A stretch of 64,000 nt of DNA from Cryphonectria parasitica EP155 (GCF_011745365.1 NW_024468916.1:789630-853629); one strand, 5' to 3'. Positions 22,129 to 34,084 are shown, counted from the first letter of the stretch. Notes: generated by a model from the letters alone, not told the origin. Numbers and translations are program-made.

Positions 22129-23664
22129 TCATGCGTCCAGCCATGATTCTGACTTTTCCAAAGGCTTAGGCCACCTGTTATTTTCAAACAAGTGCTCGTT
22201 GATACGATCCTTGTCTTCGGTCGGAGACTGCTCGTACTTGACGCCGTCTTTGACCAGGTCTTGTTGGCTCCTGGTGATGACCTTGTATTTCCTCGACATT
22301 TTCCCTGCGAGACCCTCCTTGGCACCGTCTAGTTGCAAACCGTTGTTAGCCTGGAAATCAAATTACGCGTGATGACCCTCATAAAGAGAAAACAAGAAGG
22401 AGTATCACTGGAGTTTAAACTCACAAATATAGACAACACTCAGGTCGATACCAACGGGGATCCAGGTGACCAGGGCCAGAACCTGACCAAAAGTCCACTC
22501 GTTGTCCCCATCCGTACCGCCCGACTTGACCGACACATCATGGCGATAGACGGTGAAGAGACCCAAGAAAGTCCACATGATGCCCAGACACAACAGCCCG
22601 TTGCCCAGCCGCAGCCAGAGCCGGACCAGCTCCCAGACCCTCCAGAACTTCTCGCGCCGCTCAAAGACATGGCGATAATTGCGCCCGCCCAGGCTGGCAA
22701 CCACGTAGTACACCCACCACGAGCAGTTGAAGATCATAAAGACGTGGCCCACCTTGAGGACAACCTGCAGGGCGTTCAGCAGCGACAGGCTCTGGCAGTC
22801 GATCAGCCAGATGGCCTGGACCTTCTCGATCTCCTTGCTGGCGAACTTCTCGAGGTGGTTGATGTCGGTGAAGATGCTGAGGAACTCCATGTTGTACAGC
22901 ACGTCGACGGTGATGGCAAAGACCAGGACCAGGAACCAGAGAAAGAGGCGGATGCGGCGGCGGCGCAGCTCGTGGGACAGCGACTGCAGCACGAAGCCCG
23001 GGAAGATGGAGAAGGTGGACAGGAAGACGCAGTCCAGCAGGTTGAAGAGCGAGTAGGTCTTGTCCGGGTTCATGATGACGGAGCCGTAGCGGGTGATGGC
23101 GGCGACCAGCATCGAGATGGTGAAGAGGAGCATGGCGTCCAGGAACCCCTGGATGGACTCCTCGAAGCCGGCCACGAACTTGTTGTACTTCTTCCTCCAC
23201 GGGAGACTGAGGGAGGGGCCTCCTAGTGCGTGGCACACCTCGGGCGCCAGGACAATATAGTACACAGTGACAAAGACGGCCGCCATGTAATACGAGATCA
23301 TCATGCCGATGCCGCTCAGGTCTGCATCGCCGTCCCAGTTCAGATATGGGCAGATGGTCGCGTTGCAGCTCTCGAGGGCAAAGTCACTTGCCTGGGTGAA
23401 GTTGTAGTCATAGTCGCCCTCGGCCAGGCTCATGTACCACAGCATCGCCTCGGCCTCGTTTGGCACGGTCCAGTTGTCGGGCACGATGGCCTGCATGAAC
23501 TCTATGGCTGTCTCGGTCGGGACCGTCGCGTAGGGACTCGCCGAGGCATTGCTGGCGACGCCTGTGTAGATGTACGAGACGAAGGCGGACACGGGCTGAC
23601 AGGCTGTGAATTGTATCAGCGAGACGGGCGGGGCCTCCCAGGAGAGATTGAGGCCGTAAGACAT
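22129..23664 (-). CDS. Seven-helix integral membrane protein with glycosylatable N-terminal domain, function unknown
   Basis: Exons 22425-23664 and 22129-22328 give 479 aa. The first 125 residues form a hydrophilic domain with five N-glycosylation sequons (NLS, NAS, NWT, NFT, NAT) and several cysteines, without a cleavable signal peptide. Seven hydrophobic segments follow: MMISYYMAAVFVTVYYIVL, DAMLLFTISMLVAAI, LDCVFLSTFSIFPGFVL, LFLWFLVLVFAITVDVL, VFMIFNCSWWVYYVVASL, GLLCLGIMWTFLGLFTV and VLALVTWIPVGIDLSVVYI. A basic, charged tail encoded by exon 2 (GKMSRKYKVITRSQQDLVK) should be cytosolic. Sequons before helix 1 and a basic tail after helix 7 fit an N-out/C-in, receptor-like topology. It has no CFEM domain and no obvious match to Pth11, rhodopsin or pheromone-receptor families. 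The intron (22329-22424) joins VVYI to YGAKEGLAG. I do not recognise the family. Confidence 0.85.
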
Positions 23665-24668
23665 GGTGAATATGAGGGAAATATGAGAGAGAGAGAGAGA
23701 GGATTCAAAAAAGGGCGTGGTTCTCGTTGCAGAGGAGTGTGAAGGTCGCCCTGTGTCGTCTGGCGATCGACCCCGGGACGATCTGTCTGCTCTCATGCAG
23801 AAGAGATAAGAAGAATATCCCGTCGCAGGAAAAGAGGGGAGAGGGGAAAAAAAGAGACACAGAGCGAGAGAGGTGAGAAGAGGAAAAAGAAAAAGAAGAA
23901 AAAAGACATAACACATTCAAGGAGGGAAGCAGACGGCATAAGACTACAACAAACTACACCCAGACCAGGCAAGGCTCTCGAAGGATTGTAGCAACAAGGA
24001 CGACAGCGAAACACGGTATGCATTGTCAGCGACCTGTTGGGACCGGGGGGTGTGGCATAAGAAAGAAAAAAGGTCCACAGAAGGAGGCCTAACGGCGACC
24101 CACGACCTTTCCTCCCTACTATATCGTACGTACTCCATGTGTGTGGTGTTTTGGTGCTGACTGCGGCTGAGCGTTGATGAATCCTTTGAAGCCCTGGGGG
24201 GGGGGGGGGGTCCGCCAGGAGCTGAAAAAAGAAGTGGCAGCAATGTGTGGTTTGCGGCACAGCGGAAATCAATGCCGAGCCGAGGAAGTGAGCACAAAAA
24301 CAAACGATGGCAACTGTTGCATGTCTTGTTGGGTCAATTCAGTCGGTTTTGGATTTTATCTCCCTTGGCCAGGGAAAGAGAGGAGTGGAGGATCAAAGTA
24401 AAGGGGGAGATTCAGCTTTTCCCCATGAAACCTCCTCCAGTAGTAAAACTTCGTTCAGTCACACCAAGTTGGTAAGACCAGAAGAAAAAGAAAAAAGCAG
24501 ACATAGCGCGTTTTGTGGTGGCGCATTCTCTTGATCATTCAACTCCAGGCGCCTTTCCTTTTTTGCCCCATTCCGCGCAGACATGGTATCCTGTTTCCCT
24601 CCCGAAAAGAAAAAGAAAGAAAGAAAAACAGACAGCGGCTAAGAAGAAAACCTTGCGACCAACTTCTT
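23665..24668. promoter_or_regulatory. Leader of the 7-TM gene and 3' flank of CCC1
   Basis: About 1 kb. The 7-TM leader (23665-23930) is strongly purine-rich on the plus strand (GAGA and AAAGA runs). A run of 14 G lies at about 24197-24210. No gene is supported. Confidence 0.4.
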
Positions 24669-25878
24669 TCAAGGCTGAGCATCACCAGAATCCAATAGCC
24701 GCACGATGACATAGCTCGTGGCAGCAGCCGCGGCGCCGATCAGCAGCGTCTGAACGGCACCCCAGATGCCGGCCTTGGTGGTGCGAATCGTGACCCTATT
24801 TGAGAGAAACATTTACATCAGTAACCTGGATGCGATAATGTGGGGTCATCATGAGAAGGGGGGAAGAAGGGCCAGGCATCTCGAGACGACATGATGCATT
24901 TTTGCAGGAAAGAGAAACAAGGACAAACAAGAAGAAGACTTACCAGCTCTTGATGTAACCAAACAGCAGCAGAATCACAACAGTAATGGCGATGCTCACA
25001 AACAGAGCCTCCTGGGCACGAGCCATGATAAAGTAAGGAATCATGGGCACAAGGCCACCGACGAAATAGGCCAGGCCCATGGTGGCGGCGGACTTCCAGG
25101 CGGCGCTGGTGTCAGGCTCCTGCAGCTGCAGCTCAAAGTCCATCATGAAGCGGACCCAGCGCTCTTTTCCCTTGGGGTGGCTGACGCACAGCTCGTTGAC
25201 CACGCCGCGGGCGCCCTCGCGCGAGATGCCGTACCGGTCAAAGATCTCAAAGATCTCCTCGCGCTCGCGGTCGAAGCAGTGGTCCACCTCCCAGGCCTCG
25301 CGCTGGTACTCGGCCTCCCAGTGCTGACGCTCCGTGGCGGCGGCCAGGTACGCGCCCAGGCCCATACTGATCACTGAATTCATGGACGGTCAGTGGTTGT
25401 TTGAAGGAAGGAGAAAAAAGAGAGAGAGAGGGAAGAGTCGTGATTCCAGATGGCAATAGTGTCGCCTTGCAAAAAAGGAAGAAAGAAAGAGGGAAAAGGA
25501 CTTACTACCAGAGAACAGCTCAGCCAGACCGCCAATAACGACAAGCTTGGTGCTTCCCAGGGACGACAGGCCGGCAGTCAGGGCAAAAGGGACCGTAAGG
25601 CCATCGGCAAACCCAATGGTGATGTCGCGAATCATGTCGCCATTGTTGGAGTGCTTCTCGTCGTGGGATTTGGTGCTGCTGTTATCGTTGGACTCATGGT
25701 GGTCGGCGTAGGCACTGCTGGTTTTGGGAGAGGAGCGTCGGAGGCAGTTCAGTCGCTGCAGGCCCGTCGGCGATTTGGGAGCGCGTTCCACGGCTGGCTC
25801 GACGGCACCGTTGTTGGTGTTGGTGTTGGTGTTGCCGTTGGCGAGGAGGGGGCTTGTCTCTGAGGAGAGGATAGACAT
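24669..25878 (-). CDS. CCC1/VIT1-family vacuolar iron/manganese transporter
   Basis: Exons 25509-25878, 24944-25373 and 24669-24795 give 308 aa. CCC1-type carriers move Fe2+ and Mn2+ into the vacuole. The N-terminal 80 residues are a Asn/Thr/Ser-rich cytosolic tail. The first helix has the family block DITIGFADGLTVPFALTAG and SSLGSTKLVVIGGLAEL. The second contains SMGLGAYLAAATERQHW. A cytosolic Glu-rich loop (DREREEIFEIFDRYG) forms the metal-binding domain described for plant VIT1. Three more helices follow: ATMGLAYFVGGLVPMIPYF, ALFVSIAITVVILLLFGY and VQTLLIGAAAAATSYVIVR. Introns 25374-25508 and 24796-24943 keep the frame. A 68-bp GA microsatellite lies in the 5' leader, 73 bases before the ATG. 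Identification is strong; the metal preference is from the family. Confidence 0.93.
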
Positions 25879-25944
25879 GGTGGTGGTGGTGGTATGGATT
25901 GAGAGGCGGAAATATGAGAAGAGATGGTGAGGGAAGAAAAAGGG

Positions 25945-26021
<77 letters not shown>

Positions 26022-27498
26022 GGGAAGAGAGGGAGCAGGCAGGCGGTTTGATGCTTCTGATGTCTGTAGGCGAGGATTGAAGGTGTACTCTTAAGAGGTG
26101 CAGCAGGCAATGCAACAAAACCCCAACACAACACGTCTTCTGCTTGTTTTGTTTGTTTTTCTTTCTTTTCTACCACACTCAGGAACAGCCTTTGTGATTT
26201 GGCCAAGCTGTCAGGTGTTCGTCGCCTGGAGAGTCGAGGTCCAAGGTGGTGAAATTTGGAGTATCAAATAGGGTTGCACCTCACCTCCTCTCCAACAGAT
26301 CCGGAGTCAGTGTGTGTGGTGGTGAGTGAACCAGTGTACACGGCAGAGGGCTTGATGGATTGAGATGGGACAACAAACAGTGCACGCAGCTGTCCTCCAT
26401 TCCTCAGGGCACATCTTTCTTTATATGCTGAGGACAATCCCAGCCTAGTAGACCATTCCAGAGCAATCAGATGCCCAGCATATCTTCTTTCAGGTCTCAT
26501 TCTGTATTCTTGTTACAAAAATCAACAGGCCATGGCTTACACGGGTGGGGCGATAGTCCAAGCAAATGGTCAGCAGATAACCTCGCAGTCTCATTGGTGA
26601 GCTGGCGTTCCCGCCTTTTCTCTGATTTCCTCTTTGCCCTGCTTCCAGTAACATCATTCCAAATCATCAACCTGCAAAGGCCATGTTTGTCAAACAAGAT
26701 GCTCACTTGTCTATTGTGCAGATCAGCTTCCTTTTCATCAATAACATCGAGGCAAACATTCCTGGATACGGCAGGAGAATTCGGACATAAATGACATTTC
26801 AATTGTCTTATATCCGAAAACGCTCCGTAGCGGAAGAGAGAGAGAGAGAGATAGAGAGGGTCAATACCGATTGAAGCTTGAACTGCAGTTGGCTGTTCAC
26901 TTTTAATTATGTATTTACTTTTATTTAAGGTTGGCGTGGAAGCTTATAAAAATGAATGCAACTGTTGTCACATGATATCTCCATGATGATCCAATCCCAT
27001 CTCTTTTCACCACTCAAAAGCTGGAAATAAGAGACATAGTACAAATTTCAGTGGGGTATCGATGAGAACTGATCTCAAAATCAAGAGGGTTAGGGCATGA
27101 CCAGGTAGTCCACTGTAGCAATTACAGCTTGACAGGTAAACAGTGAGCGGCCAAGGCCCGAGCCAAGCCCAGCACACTTACCACAGTAAGAGAGGGTCTT
27201 TTCTTTGGGCGGGTCTCACCCTAGACCCAGGCTGCCGATGATGACAGCATGTTTTATTTACTTAGTACTAGTGATACGGCCTTTGAATGACCAGTACGCG
27301 GCCTGTAGATCCGAGTAAGTAGGTCCACATCCAGTTATCCTGAAGCGCGAGAGAGAGAAAGAGAGGGGTATGTCTCTGACCCCGGGCCCAGTCCTCCTCC
27401 TTCAACCATCGCCGTAATATCCAAAGCCAGCCACTCAGCACCAGCGCCTATACAAGCTCTCTTCGGCTCACTCTCGCATACTCTTTCCACGTTTCAAG
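25879..27498. promoter_or_regulatory. Divergent 1.6-kb region between CCC1 and the acetyltransferase
   Basis: Holds both promoters, the GA microsatellite and AT-rich DNA around 26880-27060. No gene is supported; open frames at 26264-26802 have no features. Confidence 0.4.
25951..26018. repeat. (GA)34 microsatellite in the CCC1 leader
   Basis: An uninterrupted GA run of 68 bases; on the transcript of the minus-strand gene it reads as (UC)n. Confidence 0.95.
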
Positions 27499-28628
27499 AT
27501 GCCGGCCAACACAGAAAAAGACGTAGCAACCATCGAGTTTGCCAGAACTCTCCAAAACACCCCATGGTGCGATGACTACGAGAAGATGATCTCAGGCGTC
27601 CTGTATGTTCCCCAACGAGAGAAAGAATATTCCAAAAAAATAAAATAAAAAAATGAATTGATCATCCAATCCCTCAAAGATCAAACTCTCTTCCCCCTTT
27701 GCTATATCCCATATAAGAGGAGAATGGGCAGAGAAACGAGAGGAAGAGAGGGAGGGGAAAAAAAAAAAAAGCCTCTGGACCTGCTGGACCTGACGACTTA
27801 AACCCTCTGTCTCTCTCGCTTCCAGGTACAACTGCCTGGCACCCGAGCTGGTCCAAGGCCGCTTCCGCGCCCGCAGGTTCATGCACAAATACAACAACTA
27901 CTTCCCCGAAGACGCCACCGCCGATTCCCTATGCGCAGACCGCGAGCAGATGCTCAGGGGCATCCTCGGCAGCGTGGGCACGTCGCCCTTTGTCGAGCCC
28001 CCAGTCAACATCGACTACGGCTGTAACGTTTCGGTGGGCGACGGCTTTTATTCCAACTTCAAGTAAGTGTTTTTTTTCTGTCGCCATTGTAGAGAGGGGC
28101 ATGAAAAAAAATAAAAAATGAAAGAAAGATGGTTCCTCTTCTTTATCTTTTGGTCTATGCTGACCCATATATCTTCTCCCTCCCTTCTTCTTCCCCCCCA
28201 ATAGCCTAGTCATCCTCGACTGTGGCATGGTCAAGATAGGCCACAGGGTAATGTTCGGCCCCTTCGTCTCCATCTTCGCCGCCACTCACGAGACAGGCGT
28301 CCAGTCCCGCCGCGACGGCGTCGAGTACGCCATGCCCGTCACCATCGGCGACGACTGCTGGATCGGCGGCAACGTCACCATTATGCCGGGCGTCACCATC
28401 GGCAAGGGCTGCACCATTGGCGCGGGGAGTGTCGTCACCAAGGACGTGCCGGACTTTAGTGTGGCTATTGGGAGTCCTGCCAGGGTGGTCAAGAAGGTGG
28501 ACGCGGTGCCAGATCTCGATGCTGGTGCTGGTGCTGGTGCTGGTGCTGCTGGTGCTGCTGGTGCTGCTGGTGCTGCTGGTGCTGCGCAAGGGTCGGAGAA
28601 GGGCAATAGGGTGGTGCCGGAGCCGTGA
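27499..28628 (+). CDS. Hexapeptide-repeat O-acetyltransferase (maltose/galactoside/NodL type)
   Basis: Exons 27499-27602, 27826-28062 and 28205-28628 give 254 aa. Acetyl-CoA sugar acetyltransferases of this family form left-handed beta-helix trimers. The N-terminal Mac motif is visible (DYEKMISGVLYNCLAPELV), then FVEPPVNIDYGCNVSVGDG and the hexapeptide turns (VKIGHRVMFGP, VTIGDDCWIGGNVTI, VTIGKGCTIGAGSVV). The catalytic His is in FAATHETGVQSRRDG. The fold closes with SPARVVKKV. After this the protein carries an unusual tail of Gly/Ala repeats (GAGAGAGAAGAAGAAGAA) encoded by a GCTGGT/GCTGCT minisatellite. Introns are 223 and 142 nt. In fungi these enzymes are often of unknown substrate. Family assignment is secure. 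Confidence 0.93.
28521..28584 (+). repeat. In-frame GCTGGT/GCTGCT minisatellite in the acetyltransferase gene
   Basis: Tandem hexamers encode alternating Gly-Ala then Ala-Gly-Ala runs at the protein's C-terminus. Confidence 0.9.
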
Positions 28629-30063
28629 AGGTGGTCTTGAAAATGGGTATAGACATATCAGCCTTGTACGTCTAGAGGATATAATGAATCAAAACGCATA
28701 AAACAGAATCGTCATGGCATATTGAAGCACCAAGGACTGTGGGGGACACCCAACAGTTGACGATTGCACAGAGACTTTCCTTGGTGGACGAGGTTGGACG
28801 AGCTATTTGTCAGTCTCGGAGGCTGTCAGAAAAAGAGCAAGTACGCCCACCCCCAGATTATCTAGGTTCAGGGCTGTCTTGTGTCTCCAGAAGAATGACA
28901 AGCAAGAGATACGTCCAGACGGAGCAGGGGCGTGCGAATACATTTCGCCAATAACCAGGGAGTCCCACTTCTTGTCACAGGAAAGTCATTTCTTCTTTCT
29001 GAATTTCCAGAGCTGTCTACTGCAGCTATTCCATCCACCTGGGCAACGTGAGAGAGCAGAGAGAAGAACCGCTCTGCATGCTTGATTGCCACCCCTTCAC
29101 AACAGAACATTGGGTCTCCTCGCCCTAGCTTCCAAATGGCACCCGGCACTTACACGACCTTCTCTCCGGCGTGCTAAGACAGCCTCTCCTGAATACCATG
29201 AGAGACGTCGTGCCGCAAGCACTGCTCCTTGCAGGTCCCCCGGTCAATATTCGATAGCCATTTCAGATCTCGGTCCGCAGGGACCTTTCCACTAAAGAAC
29301 GGATCGCATTCCGATCTAGCTCGCTTCTTGACCAGATCCCAATTTATTTCAACCTCTTGTTCTCCATTCATACACGAGCCAGCCAGGGCGAGAAGAGAGG
29401 GAAGTGTGGCCGGAGATGACGAAGGATTCTGATACTCGAACTTCGTATCACCGGTCTCTTTGCAGACCGGCACCATGGCGAGGATATAGGTACAGTCATG
29501 ATCCGTCAAGTCATCATTCACATGCGTGATGGTCGGTGCCATGGGCGAGACCATCGTATCTCCAACGAAAAAGAAATCAAGAAATAGAATCCCAAGGCGG
29601 CGCAGAGCTGCATGACCACCCAGACCAATCCTGTGCCAGATCAAACAGGCCAAGCCAGCCAGCGCTGCAGGTCAGCCTTGCCACCATCAGGAGACTTTTG
29701 GTCCGCATATCGTACCCGCCCCACCTAACTTTGGGCGGGCAGTCCTCGGCAATAGAGGCATGAGTCGGTCTCTGGAAACTTTGCCCTAAGTGCCTGGTGG
29801 TCATGGCCCACAGGTGAATGGACAGGCTGATTTTCAATCGTTCTTGCGACTACTCCGCGGCGGCAATGTACCTTAGTTCGAGGAATAGGCCGAAGAAACA
29901 TAAATATGCCGGAATGCTGGTCGTCGATATGTGCAGGCGAGCCAGTGTATGAGACCTAGAAAAAGGCAGGCTACATGCCAGCCGGTGTTGTACAGAGGCA
30001 GGCCGTCCTCCTCTTATATGTGGAAAACAAAAAGAATGACCGAACCGACTGGTGTTTTCATCA
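28629..30063. other. 1.4-kb region between convergent acetyltransferase and Ste20 genes
   Basis: Mostly non-coding. The only frame with any protein-like character is the minus-strand one at 29174-29554, listed separately. The rest shows no signals. Confidence 0.35.
29174..29554 (-). CDS. Possible small cysteine-containing protein (weak candidate)
   Basis: From an ATG at 29554 the frame gives 126 aa (starts MVSPMAPTITHVNDD) with six cysteines (DCTY, PVCKE, GSCMN, SECDP, GTCKE, EQCLR) and acidic character. Upstream in the same frame, before the first ATG, lies a hydrophobic stretch (LGILFLDFFFVG). A spliced 5' exon carrying MRTKSLLMVARL (ATG near 29718) is conceivable, but I cannot find a clean intron. 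No family is recognised. It may be chance; the even cysteine count is the main reason to list it. Confidence 0.25.
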   Translation of the reverse strand: MVSPMAPTITHVNDDLTDHDCTYILAMVPVCKETGDTKFEYQNPSSSPATLPSLLALAGSCMNGEQEVEINWDLVKKRARSECDPFFSGKVPADRDLKWLSNIDRGTCKEQCLRHDVSHGIQERLS

Positions 30064-33000
30064 TTACTGACCACCTTTCCGTGCCTTCTCTTGTGCTCTG
30101 GCCTCGCGGGCTGCACGCACCAAGGGCGAGAGCTGGGCCAGATCAACGCACTGTTTCATGAACTCATGCTAGAGAACAAAAGAGTCAGCAGAGTATAGCA
30201 GGTTAGGCTTTTGCCGGAGGGGGGAGGGGGGGGTGTGTATACGTACTCGAAGCAGATCGTGGGCACTGGCACGCTTCTCTGGGTCGACTTTGAGGGCAAA
30301 GTACAGAAAGTCTCGGAAGACAGCGGAGAGGCTGTTCTCGTCCTTGATCGTCGGCGTTCCGTTGGTGGCGATCAGCCAAAGGGCACGGAGGGGCGATTCA
30401 GTCAGATATGGTGGCTCTCCCTCGATCATCTCGATGGCCATGATACCCAGGGACCAGATGTCCACCTTCCTGCCATACTCCTTCCTAGTGACGACCTCAG
30501 GAGCCATCCAGTATGGCGTGCCCACCATGGTTGTACGCTTGTTGTGGGCCTCATTGATTGTCGCACAGAAACCAAAATCAGCTGTCACACACACACACAC
30601 ACACATATACGCATTAGCCTCTGGTCATATTCAGGGTTGGCTGTCGTCGCAACTTACTCAGCTTGATATTTCCTTCCATAGAGAGCAATATGTTGTCGGA
30701 CTTGATGTCTCTGTGGATCACGCCCTTTGAGTGCAGGTGCTGCAATCCCTTCAGAGTCTCCCTGCAGACAGATGCAATCTGGCCCTCGGTCATGATATTA
30801 AAAGTCACGACATCTGTGAGACTGCCTCCCTCCATGTACTCCATCACTACCCACAGCTCACCTGAACAAAGGAAACTGTCGATGAAGTTAACAATGTTGG
30901 GGTGCGAGCTCTCTTTCATGACCAGGATCTCATTGATGATAAGGTCCTTCTTGGGTTGCTGCTCCAGGTTCATCTGCTTGATGGCGACCAGCCTGTTGCT
31001 GCCCCGCTCGTGTCCAGTATACACTCCGCCGGACGCACCCTGGCCGATCTTGGTGAAACCACGATAGATCTCGCGCGGGTCACCTTCCGAGCAGATACGC
31101 TTGAGAGACGCAATCACGTCAATCCCGTTGCTCTGTCTCTGCCGGTTTCGAGGTCTCGCGCCCGGCACAGCGCCCGGCTGTGGCTGCTGAGGCCGCTGAG
31201 CACCGTTCTGCTGCTGCTGCTGCTGCTGCTGCTCGGGCACCCGGGCAAACTGGTGCTGGGACTGAGGCGGTGTGGGCTGCTGGGCCGGCTGTCTCTTACT
31301 CGGAGCACGACCAATCTGGCCAGTCATGGCCACCTGTGCCTGCGCCAAAGCCTGTTCTTGCTGCTGCTGCATCAGCTGCTGCTGGTAGGCAGCCGGGCTG
31401 GGCTGCACCGGGTTGTATGGAGCGGTGCCGTTGACGCGGGAATTCGATCGCGATCTCGATCGGTGCTCTTCGGGTAGCATGGTCGGCGCATCCTTCGCGG
31501 GAATGTAGGAACCCTCTTCGCCGGTGGGGGGCATACCGATGCCCGAGTCTTTGGTCGTGTAGGGAGGCTGAGCGTTGGATCGATTCGACATACTGACCGG
31601 AGGCTTGGGAGCCGGGCGGCTGGGCATCAGGTTGATATCCTTGGTAGGATGAGAGCCAATACCTTTCGGGACCGGAGGGGGGGACCGGGGGTTTTCGAAA
31701 CTGCCTTCAACATTCTGAGGAAACCGCGGGCTTGCAGGCGGGCTTATCATAGGTGACATACCCGTATAACTTGATGAGAACTGTCCAGACGAGGGCATCG
31801 TGGCCGAGCCAGGTGCAGAGCCGACCTGGCGCATCTCGGTTGCTCTGGCATCATGAAATTTCTCCAGGTTCTGGTCCTCGTGAGGCCTCTCTGTTGTCTC
31901 CTTGTAGAAGGTGAGAACGTCGACGAGCATCTGGGGATTTGCCTGTCTGTCCTTCTCGGGAATGCCGCTCTCGTTGATCAGCCGTTGCCATTCCTTGGGC
32001 AGTCCCTAGCATAAGTGCACACAGGTAGTTAGCACGAGATTCCATCTCTCTCTATCTCTCTCTCTGTCTTTCTCTTTGTCTCTATTGTCTCTAGATTGAC
32101 AATGGCAAGTCGGGATCGACTAAGGATAGGAAGATGACAAGAGCAACGAGGAGAAGCTGGAGAACGAGGAAAGGTAGAAAGCAAAAGAAATCGAGAGGGA
32201 AGAGAAGAAAGAAAGGGGAAAAAAAACAAAAAAAAAAAAAAAAAAAAAAACAATGTGAACTGACCGTGAATTGGCCGGTGGAACTATCATAGCCAACGTG
32301 GGTGACGTGCACAGGGTTTTCGGGTGCTGAGATGAGCGGCTTCTTGGGCGAGCCGACTAGACTGGTCATGAAGCCGGAGAAGCCCGTCTTCTTGCGCAGG
32401 ACGGAGGACATCTTGGGTTCCTTGGACTCGTCAGAGAAGCGCTTCGACGGCGGCAATTGACCGTCGGGCATCTTGGAGCCCTGCGACTTCTCGGCGGCGG
32501 CCATGGTGTCAGCGGCAGCCGAGAAGCTGGCGTTGTGGTCGATGGACAGGCCAGCGAGTCGGGTATCAGGGGTGGTATGGGCAGGACGGGGAATGGACGG
32601 TCGCTGGGGGGAGGTGGGAGCCTTGATGGCGTCGATGCGATTGATGATGGCAGATCCGTCAAAGGGCGCGCCGATGAATTCTTCTGACGCTCTGGAGTTG
32701 AGACGACTATGGGCAGAGGCGGCCGTGCCCAGTCCGTAATTAAGATTGTTGTTGTGGGGATCGGAGAGACGGTGGTGGTCCCTGCTGCTGCGGGACGGGT
32801 CCCCTCGGTTGGCGCTGGCGGACGACGGGGGTTGTTGCTGGTGCTGGTGGGAGAAGGAGAGGCCGGTCGAGAACTCGCCCGAGGGAAGGATAGGGGAGGG
32901 GTTCAGAGAGCGCTGCTGCTGCTGCTGGTGGTACTGCTGCTGAGAATAGTGGCTGCTGCCAGTACCGACGAGCCCCACAGCAGATGAGCTTGGGTTGGTA

Positions 33001-33323
33001 GACGAGGAGGAGACAGGAGGGTGTCGTGGAGAGGAACTGTTTGACGCGTTGTTGGAGTTGGGAGTAGTCCTTGCAGGTGGAGCACTTGGCGCCCGCCTAA
33101 GGCTCGTGGAGCTGCGTTTGCTCTGGATGGACAGGGTGTCGAACCTGGAACCCGCGACGCTGGCGCTGGCATCGATACTGTTAGAACTGCGGTGCTGGTG
33201 CTGCTGGTGCGAGCTTGGGGGCTTCTTTGTCAGGCGACGCCGCGAAGATGAGGGTGCGGGCGCGGCACTGATGGTGGTCGAGGTTGAGGGTCGGTTAGTG
33301 TTGTTTAGATTAAAGCCGTCCAT
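30064..33323 (-). CDS. STE20: Ste20/PAK-family protein kinase with CRIB domain (MST20-like)
   Basis: Exons 32265-33323, 30658-32005, 30247-30581 and 30064-30168 give 948 aa. It is a Cdc42/Rac-activated kinase of the MAPK-kinase-kinase-kinase type. A Ser/Gln-rich N-terminus is followed by the CRIB (p21-binding) domain around residue 328, [17 protein letters not shown], split by intron 1 between STGQFT and GLPKEW. A Pro-rich linker with PxxP motifs and poly-Gln runs follows. The kinase domain starts [13 protein letters not shown], with Lys in [15 protein letters not shown], the DFG block TDFGFCATI, and [11 protein letters not shown] of the activation segment. The gene ends with a short helical tail ([18 protein letters not shown]). 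No PH domain is present, which separates it from Cla4. Intron 1 (259 nt) carries a 29-base A/T homopolymer and intron 2 a CA microsatellite. Family assignment is secure. Confidence 0.93.
31208..31232 (-). repeat. CAG repeat encoding poly-Gln in the Ste20 linker
   Basis: Eight consecutive CAG codons on the minus strand (CTG on plus) encode Gln. A second Gln-rich stretch lies near 31350-31385. Confidence 0.9.
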
Positions 33324-34039
33324 GATCCCACGACACAACGTCCGAGGAGGCGGCTGGGCCTAAGGTCGGGGGGAAGGCGCCAGGGGGCGTAAAGTTCGAC
33401 AACAAGGAGAGAGCGGGGTGCAAAAAAAAAAAAAAATAAAAAAAAAAAAATAAGGGCGAAACGGAAGGTTGGGTCTAGCTGGACGGCTGAAAGGCGCGGG
33501 ACGGGCGTGTGTCCTCTAAAGGTGTGAGACGGGGAAAACGGGGGGAGGGGCCCAAGAGAAGGGGCCCAAGCCGCTCTGATGACACTTGCTGGGCGTAGAA
33601 AGGGTGGTTGGCCAATGACGTGGGTTGATGTGTCTACGGGAGATGAGCCCGCACGCCCGCTGTCAGAAGACCAGGTCTGCTGGAACCTTTAGAACAGCAG
33701 GGTTGCTTGCTTGCTTGCCCGTCCTGATCCCTGGGTTGGGTTGACGAGATTAGAGGTGATGCACGAGGGTGCCGCGTGGTTGGTTGTCTCTGGCCGCCTG
33801 TGGCTTGCAGGTCGCTTGATGACGGCAAACTGAGAGGCGCGCGAGAGCAGGAGGGAGCGACTGACTGCCTCGAAAAGGAGAACAGAGTGGGCCGGATTGT
33901 CGAAGAAGAAGGTTTAAGGAGGTAACGGTGTAGGAGAAGGAGGAAAAAGTAGGACGAGAGACTTGAATGGAGGTGGCCGCCGTGGCAAAGGGAAGCAGGG
34001 CCTGAGTTGGGTGTGGACGCCTGCGGTCGTACCCCCCCA

Positions 34040-34041
<2 letters not shown>

Positions 34042-34076
<35 letters not shown>
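34042..34076. repeat. (GT)n microsatellite
   Basis: About 17 GT dinucleotides followed directly by CGCGCG. Confidence 0.95.

Positions 34077-34084
<8 letters not shown>

Noticed and set aside
23793..24303. Phe/Leu/Ser-rich frames upstream of the 7-TM gene
   Set aside because: Translations of a CT-rich leader; hydrophobicity arises from T-runs.
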